Source: Lentinus brumalis
Lineage: Eukaryota > Basidiomycota > Agaricomycetes > Polyporales > Polyporaceae
NCBI GenBank assembly: GCA_001792895.1
Contig: MARA01000035.1
Location: 62,001-126,000 of the forward strand
Direction: 5' to 3'
DNA: 64,000 bases
A model generated the notes under the pieces. The model saw only the letters and a list, made by a program, of their open reading frames with translations, was not told the origin of the DNA and made no database searches. Both the position numbers and the translations under genes were made by a program. Shown here one piece after another: positions 58,376 through 64,000 of the stretch; the first letter of the stretch is position 1; each line of letters starts with the position of its first letter.

Positions 58376-58775
58376 GAAGCCGCACTAGACGTGAACGATA
58401 TGCGCCTGTCTGTCAACAACACACTAGCCTCAGGATGCGCAACTTGACCGGCCAGCTGGCCGCTTTGGCCGTCTAAGATTAAGAGTGTATGAAGGCCACG
58501 GGCAGAATCTTGGTCGCGCCCTAGCGATGTATCGACGTGCCAGCACCTTCGCCGTCTTAGAGCGGATCGTCATGATCCAGGTAAGTCCTGCCCCTCGCAC
58601 ACCCTTCTAGATTCTACGAATTCCCCACACACGACGGCAGATCTTGTGAAGGTCTCTATATGCCTGTCAACAACAGAAGTGACATGCGTGTCGCCCGGGG
58701 AGCTATAAAGTCCAGCACGTCCCGAGCGCGAGCAAGCACCGCTGCTGAAGCATTTTGACCGGCCCACAACCGACC
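58376..58775 (+). promoter_or_regulatory. promoter of the small secreted protein gene with TATA box
   Basis: Divergent 400 bp. GCTATAAAG (TATAAA at 58704-58709) lies about 70 bp upstream of the start codon at 58776, an ordinary distance for a strong fungal promoter. Confidence 0.6.
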
Positions 58776-59189
58776 ATGTTATACTCCCTCATCGCCCTTA
58801 CACTTTCGCTTGCCGTGGCCGGGATTCCAACTCCATTTGAGCATCCTGGCGGCTCCGTCTACCTTGAGCCCGCCGAGTCAAGCTCTCTCACATCGCTCAT
58901 CGGCGATGCCCCCATCGCAGACGCGACCGCTCCCCAACTCCTCACATGCCAGGCCGCCAACTGTGCATCGTGCACCAGCTGGCTCGCCAACGACCTAGGG
59001 ATGAGCAACTGCTTCTGGGCGGGCGCGTTCACCTCCGTGCAGCTCGTCGACCCAAGCAGGTTCTTCGCCCCTGGAGTGGTCGACATCGCGCCTGACAACT
59101 GCATCAATTGGCTTGCGATACCCCAGCAGGGTATCTGCTACAACATTGTGGGCGCGACGTTCCACCAGTTCGGGACGTTCCACGTCTAA
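58776..59189 (+). CDS. small secreted cysteine-containing protein
   Basis: Intronless frame of 137 codons. An N-terminal signal peptide (MLYSLIALTLSLAVAG, hydrophobic core, cleavage probably near AGIPTPF) is followed by a short propeptide-like region and a domain with six Cys: LLTCQAANCASCTSW, GMSNCFW, DNCINW, GICYN. Six Cys would allow three disulfides. No transmembrane segment, no enzyme motif. Fungal small secreted proteins of this size include effectors and cell-wall-associated proteins; the family is not recognised. Confidence 0.75.
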   Translation: MLYSLIALTLSLAVAGIPTPFEHPGGSVYLEPAESSSLTSLIGDAPIADATAPQLLTCQAANCASCTSWLANDLGMSNCFWAGAFTSVQLVDPSRFFAPGVVDIAPDNCINWLAIPQQGICYNIVGATFHQFGTFHV

Positions 59190-60265
59190 CCCGCGTCGTC
59201 TGGCGTACTGTTTGTAACTCCCTGTCCCTGTGTACGACCTGTTGCTCATCAATTGTTACTTTTCAGACTTAGTACATATCTATCGGAAGAGAGTTGGAAT
59301 CCGTATGGTTGTGTTCGGGACTCCCAAGTAATTTGAATGTACTGTTCGCATCCCTATGTTCCGGCGTGTGTGTTCCTGGCTGGGCTCGACCTCTCATCAT
59401 CCGACATCATTCACTATCGAATGCAAGGCCAGAATCTGTCAGTCCGAAGTCCGGTTCGTTCCAGTAGTTCCAGCGTCCTCTCGACGCATGCTTGATCGAC
59501 ACGCTGACACAGATTCCAGGTCCTCTGCCACGGCGTATCCATACCTGTCGTCGAGCGGAGGCTGGTTCCCGACTTTCTAAGGACGACTGCATGCCTAGCC
59601 AACAGGAATCGCGCTGCTTCAGTGTCGCTCAGGGCCGCCACACCGGCTTTCGCCCTGGCGGACTTTACAACCTTTCCTTCAAGTTGCGCTCGCTCCTCCT
59701 CTCATGGACGATCCCTAACTCTAGACAGTGCCCGGAGCTACAGTCATCGAATCCGCTCCGACGAAATGCTGCCGCCGCCCTGCGTCTGGAATTGGGATGA
59801 ACCGCGTGCACTGTGCTGTGTCATTTCTTTGTCCGACCCCGGGTACGTACTCTGCTGGTCCAGCGACGAAACCTTCCCAGAGAAGACCGTTGACGTCGCA
59901 CCCAACAATCGCACCAGTTCTTCCCCAAAATTGCCTTGTACCGTTGGCGCGTACGTACAAGGACCCTTGTTACAATGCAAGGTGGTTTCGGCTGACTGCT
60001 CATGTCCAGATCCTGTTCGATAAAGTTGCACTCTGGACTTAGTATGACATATGCCCTTCGGAGCCCCTTTGTTTACGCGTCCATGAAACTGCACTGCCTC
60101 TCTTCCGCAACCTCATGCTCCCGCTTCATTGGCAGTGGCGCAAGGTTTCTTTGTGTGGCATTGGCCGAGCTGCGCGCAGCTTCAGTGCTCCGACCTGCTT
60201 AATAACTCAGAGTCGCACGTTCCCCCTCTCTCGCTCGCACACTCCGACCACTCACGCAGACAAAC
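59190..60265. other. intergenic, no gene seen
   Basis: About 1.1 kb. Several overlapping short frames in both directions, none with recognisable content or consistent splice structure. Confidence 0.45.
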
Positions 60266-60993
60266 ATGCCTCCCCATCGCAAGGTATGTGCGCAACCACT
60301 CTCGACCGCAACGATGCGCAACGACCTCTAACGAAGCCACTCGTACACAGAACCACATCCGGCGTACCTCAACCCTCACCGGCTCTTTCTACGACAAGTC
60401 CGGATCGATTGGTGACGGGCAGCCGTCTCCCACCGTCACGTCGTTCCGCGAACGCAGCTTCGACATGAGCTTCGACATGGGCTCCGGGAAGGGTGGCGCG
60501 ACGGAGGACACGGGCGCGGATTCGGACGACGAGTACTGCCTGACGGGGTATGGCGAGATGTCCACCGACGGACCGTTCACGCTCCCGCCGTCCCCGACGC
60601 AGACGATCAAGTACCGCTACCGCGCGTACCGGCCGAAGCTCGCCAAGCTCGGGAAGAAGTACCGCACCGCTGCAGACGGGCGCACCCCGCTCAAGACCAA
60701 GAGCAGCGCGTACCACGCCTCGGTGAGCCGCACTTTGACCTTTGCTTTGACTCCGCGGTGGTTGCTGACTGAAACCACAGGACATCCTGGGCCAGTACCT
60801 CTCCGGGACGTCAGGCCGGTCTCCCAAGGGCGACTTCCGGGCCCTCATGCAGCGGTACCGCGAGTCCGCCGAGGGCTGGCGCGACGGCGAGTCGGCGTCC
60901 ATTTCGCCGGCGCGCAAGACTCCGTTGAGCAAGACCTGGTCGTCCGGCAGCAACTCCGGTCGTCGCGCGGGCTCTGCGCGGGGCTCTGCTTGA
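60266..60993 (+). CDS. unrecognised conserved-looking protein with RALMQRYRESAEG block
   Basis: Three exons in phase: 60266-60283 (MPPHRK), 60351-60722, 60781-60993. The middle exon is Ser/Thr/Gly-rich and acidic (RTSTLTGSFYDKSGS, GYGEMSTDGPFTLPPSPTQT), then basic (YRAYRPKLAKLGKKYRTA). The last exon holds DILGQYLSGTSGRSPKGDFR, ALMQRYRESAEGWRDGESAS and a Ser/Arg-rich tail. The last exon has a close paralog at 63748-63936 with the same intron position and phase. No signal peptide or membrane segment. Function unknown. Confidence 0.7.
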
Positions 60994-61495
60994 AGAATCG
61001 TGCAGGTGTACCTCTTCCGTGCACAGTGAAGAGTGTCAACGTTATCTGGGGCGACGGAGACGCTCCTTGGTAGGCTGGGCCTTGTGTTATACATGTCTAC
61101 TGTCGTTATGTGTCCTCAGTGGTTTGTGTGGTTTCAGTTTCACTCATTATGTACTTATAGTGCGCGATGAGAATGTTCATCTCTTTGTGCGAAAATCTAC
61201 GTGCTAGCCAGAACCACCCTTGCAAGCAGAAGTCCTCTTCAGCACGCGACGGTGAAGTCCGCGTGTATTGACAGTCAAAGAAGAGTGTGAGAGGACTAGA
61301 CCTGAGTTGATTGAGCTTTTGTAACGCGTTAACGTATTTACTTACCGAGGTTGACGCGCCTACTTACTGAGGTTACTAGTTGCTGCTTGAAGCAAAGCGC
61401 GCCCACTTCGACATCGTCCACGTCGACGTCGGCGACCACGACGGTGGCCAGGACAGCCCGAATATCACTACCGCACCTTTACCCGCAACTCCATT
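60994..61495. other. intergenic upstream of COG8
   Basis: About 500 bp. No feature noticed apart from ordinary promoter sequence. Confidence 0.5.
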
Positions 61496-63228
61496 ATGGC
61501 CGACACCGTGCACGATGTCGAGCTACACACATTACCAGAGATCCTAGCTTCGTCATCGAAGGAGACGACCCCCTCGTCGTTGTCCTCACCGGAAGCCGCG
61601 CCCTACATCGCCCATCTCACCTCGCTATCTCTTCCGGAGCTGGAGGCAGAGCCAACTGAGCTCGCCTCATCGTCCGCGCAACTTACGAACGCCCTCACAA
61701 CGCTCTGCTACACATCATACCCGACGTTCCTCTCTCTGCATTCGACAACCGCTACGCTCTCGTCCTCGCTCGACGCGCTCTCAAACTCGCTCTCCTCATT
61801 GCTATCGACTCTGCCCGCTCTCGAATCAAGCGCACGAACATTTGCACAAGACTCGCGCACCCTCCTCTCCTCACGTCGGAAAGCGGCGTTGGTTCTCGAG
61901 CACCATGACAAGCTCCACGACGTCCTGTCTCTCCCCATGCTCCTCGAAACCTCGGTGCGCAATCACAACTACGCCGACGCGCTTCTCCTAGCGCAGCATG
62001 GGTCCACTCTCGCCACGCGCTTCCCCAACAACCCTCTCGTGCAGTCCGTGAAGGCGGATTGCGACGCGCGTGTACACTCCATGCTCGCGCAGCTGCTCAG
62101 GATACTCCAGGAACAGGCCAAGCTTCCCGCGCTCTTCCGCGCGGTCGGCTTCCTGCGCAAGATGGATGTTCTATCAGAGCAAGAACTCGCCCTCGCGTTT
62201 CTCTCGGGGCGGAATGCCTACTTGGATGGAACGCTTCGCGCGGTGGAGGTAGAGCGGAAGGGCGTTGACGGAGAGGGAGGCGTCGAGCGAGAGCGCGAGG
62301 CTCAGGCGAGGTATCTCAAGCGGTACGTCGATGCATGGCGAGAAGGCGTCCACGACGTCGTGACCCAATATACCACCATCTTCCTCGATCGGCCCCATGG
62401 GACTGAGCCTGCTGCGCCCGAGCTACACGTCCTGCTAACGACCTTCACTACCCTCCATGTCCGGCGACTGCTCGACTTGCTGCGCGAAACGCTGCCGTTG
62501 GTAGCCGACCCCTCCCTCCTCACATCCCTCCTCACCCAGCTGACGTACTGCGCCACATCGTTCGCGAGGGTTGGCATGGACTTCCGCGCCGCTCTCGAGC
62601 CTCTGTTCGTCGCCGCGGTGCGCAAAGGCGTGACACACGAGTTCGAGCAGGCGACCGACGCGTGGTGTCGCGCCATCGACTCCGAAGACCCATCGAAGCC
62701 GCGCTCGAGAGCGTCGCGCAGGAAGCCCTCTCAGTTCCTCCTCGCACCCGCAGTAGCGTCCTCTCCCCCGTGCCTACCGATGCCCAACTAGCTGCTGTCG
62801 CATCTGCCGCGCCGAACGCTCCCCCGAATATCCTTGTCTCATACCCGCCCCTCGCACTCTATACGAATGCTCTCCTCACAGCACTCAATGGTCTCCGCTT
62901 GCTGGCCCCCGCCAAGCTTCTCGACAACCTACGCATCGCGCTCGAGCGATCGCTTGCCCATGGCGCCATCATGCTACTCGTGTGCGCACGGTCAGCATCG
63001 GACGAGCGGACCAACGGGAGCTCGAACGCCGAAGATGCGCAACGCGAGGAGGACGCGGTACGAGCTGCCGGCACGGTGTACGTCAAGGTCTTCGTGCCGT
63101 TCATGAGACGGGCGTTGGTCGAGGGAGTGTATGGTGTGAAGATGGAGCAAGAGGGCATCGAGGTCGGTGAGGATCTCGCAGGAGTCTTGAGGGAGTGGGA
63201 CGAATGGTTAGAGAGTACGGGCAAGTGA
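61496..63228 (+). CDS. COG8: conserved oligomeric Golgi complex subunit 8
   Basis: Subunit of the COG tethering complex for retrograde intra-Golgi vesicles. Essentially one exon. Landmarks of COG8/Dor1: PYIAHLTSLSLPELEAEPTE, a coiled-coil N-terminal segment (LSSSLDALSNSLSSLLSTLP), LEHHDKLHDVLSLPMLLETS, VRNHNYADALLLAQHGSTLA, LLRILQEQAKLPALFRAVGF, LRKMDVLSEQELALAFLSGR, TQYTTIF, LTYCATSFARVGMDFRAALE. The frame breaks at 62689-62691: GAAGACCCATCG would read on as SEDPIEAALESVAQEALSVP if the C run were one longer. The rest (YPPLALYTNALLTALNGLRL, TVYVKVFVPFMRRALVEGVY) is plainly the family C-terminus. Probably an assembly error rather than a pseudogene. Confidence 0.9.
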
Positions 63229-63747
63229 TGGGACAAATATTCATATCCGTCCTTGTGAGTGTGAGTGCGAATTCAACTTCCATGGCTTTGTCTGATTTTG
63301 ACTTCGGTCTACAGCACTTCAACCTGAGACGGCTCTCACAGGGCTCATCGCGACACATGCACCTGCCATTCGCTGCCGAGTGCGTTGCCCTCGCGCTATA
63401 CCTCCAGCTAATCACCAACCTTGGCACAGGACTCCGAAGCAACCACCACAGCGTGCTTCAGAGAGCGGCGTCGCACTCCAGTCCGCACACCTCTGCACAA
63501 GTTGGTCAACATTGATTAGAGTCCGCAGTATAGGTACATAGTGAGTGTATGTGTTTTCGCAGTGTATGTAATGACAGTATATATGTATGCACAAGTCCCA
63601 GTATAGCGAGCTCTTCCCTCGCATGGGTAACATTGAGGTCCTTCACAATGCACGAAGACGCACAGTTCCTCGAGTCTTCATTATGTTGAGTCCCGCGCCA
63701 GAGCCGGCGACGCCGCGAATGCTGCGGCGCCGTGACGACTGGCGTAC
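63229..63747. other. intergenic between converging genes
   Basis: About 520 bp between the COG8 stop and the 3' end of the last gene. No feature seen. Confidence 0.5.
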
Positions 63748-64000
63748 TCATAGTCTACCGGAGTTGATGCCGGAAGACAAGGTCTTGATCATTTGAGCCT
63801 TGCGCGCCGGGGTGACGGCCGACTCGCCGTCGCGCACGCCCTCGGCGGATTCGCGGTACCGCTGCATGAGGGCCCGGAAGTCGCCCTTCGAAGCACGGCC
63901 GGACATCCCGGAGAGGTAAGCACCGAGGATGAAGTCCTGTGGTCGTTGGCAGTAAGCAACGCAGCTCAGAACAGTCGAATTGCGCAAAGTGGCTCACCGA
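63748..64000 (-). CDS. partial paralog of the 60266 gene, cut by the window end
   Basis: Last exon 63936-63748 reads DFILGAYLSGMSGRASKGDF, RALMQRYRESAEGVRDGESA, then a short tail ending SGINSGRL. The intron 63997-63937 (GTGAGC...CCACAG) follows a TCG codon at 64000-63998, the same position and phase as in the gene at 60266. Upstream exons lie outside the window. Inverted relative to its paralog, with COG8 between them. Confidence 0.75.

Noticed and set aside
1..64000. Prokaryotic features such as operons, ribosome binding sites or CRISPR arrays
   Set aside because: Spliced genes, eukaryotic complexes and TATA promoters show a fungal nuclear genome; no regularly spaced repeat array was seen.

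Overview
The window is nuclear DNA of a filamentous basidiomycete, most likely an Agaricomycete. The evidence is GC-rich genes broken by many introns of about 46-65 bp, a FunK1-type protein kinase, a family of F-box-like proteins with leucine-rich C-termini, basidiomycete-style small secreted and disordered proteins, and eukaryotic housekeeping genes (GAL10, THOC1/HPR1, EXO84, PUP2, inositol monophosphatase, DUS2, COG8). Gene ends and exon junctions were read by eye from splice signals and reading phase. Where I give exon coordinates, the phase was checked.

Layout. 0-9.2 kb: a FunK1 pseudokinase (+), an HNH-type protein (-), an unrecognised one-TM protein (-) and an N-terminally anchored acidic protein (+). 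9.4-10.3 kb: a non-coding foldback transposon. 10.36-27.75 kb: a large inverted duplication. Each arm (about 5 kb) holds, from outside in, a tRNA-Val(AAC), a many-intron MFS transporter and a zinc-free medium-chain reductase transcribed divergently from the transporter. The 7 kb between the arms carries GAL10, a small coiled-coil gene and THOC1. 28-37.8 kb: EXO84, a third more diverged copy of the MFS transporter, a RidA-family protein and an mARC-like MOSC protein. 38.4-44.3 kb: two tandem Pin1-type prolyl isomerases and two F-box-like genes with a small hairpin transposon between them. 45-53.6 kb: PUP2, inositol monophosphatase, DUS2, a third F-box-like gene and a sugar transporter. 54.6-64 kb: two related genes with SUMO-interaction-like motifs, a small secreted cysteine-containing protein, COG8, and two paralogous unrecognised genes on either side of it, the second cut by the window end.

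Two cross-cutting observations matter to any user. First, at least eight coding frames break at a C or G run that looks one base short, including in the housekeeping genes GAL10 and COG8. This is the signature of assembly error, so these genes should not be called pseudogenes without checking. Second, the window is rich in duplication at all scales: the inverted arms, three MFS copies, tandem Pin1 genes, three F-box-like genes, and two further paralogous pairs. The most biologically interesting items are the tRNA-bounded inverted duplication of a transporter/reductase module with signs of gene conversion, a tandem Pin1 copy whose catalytic Cys is Asp, and three F-box paralogs whose start codon is itself split by an intron (AT|G).
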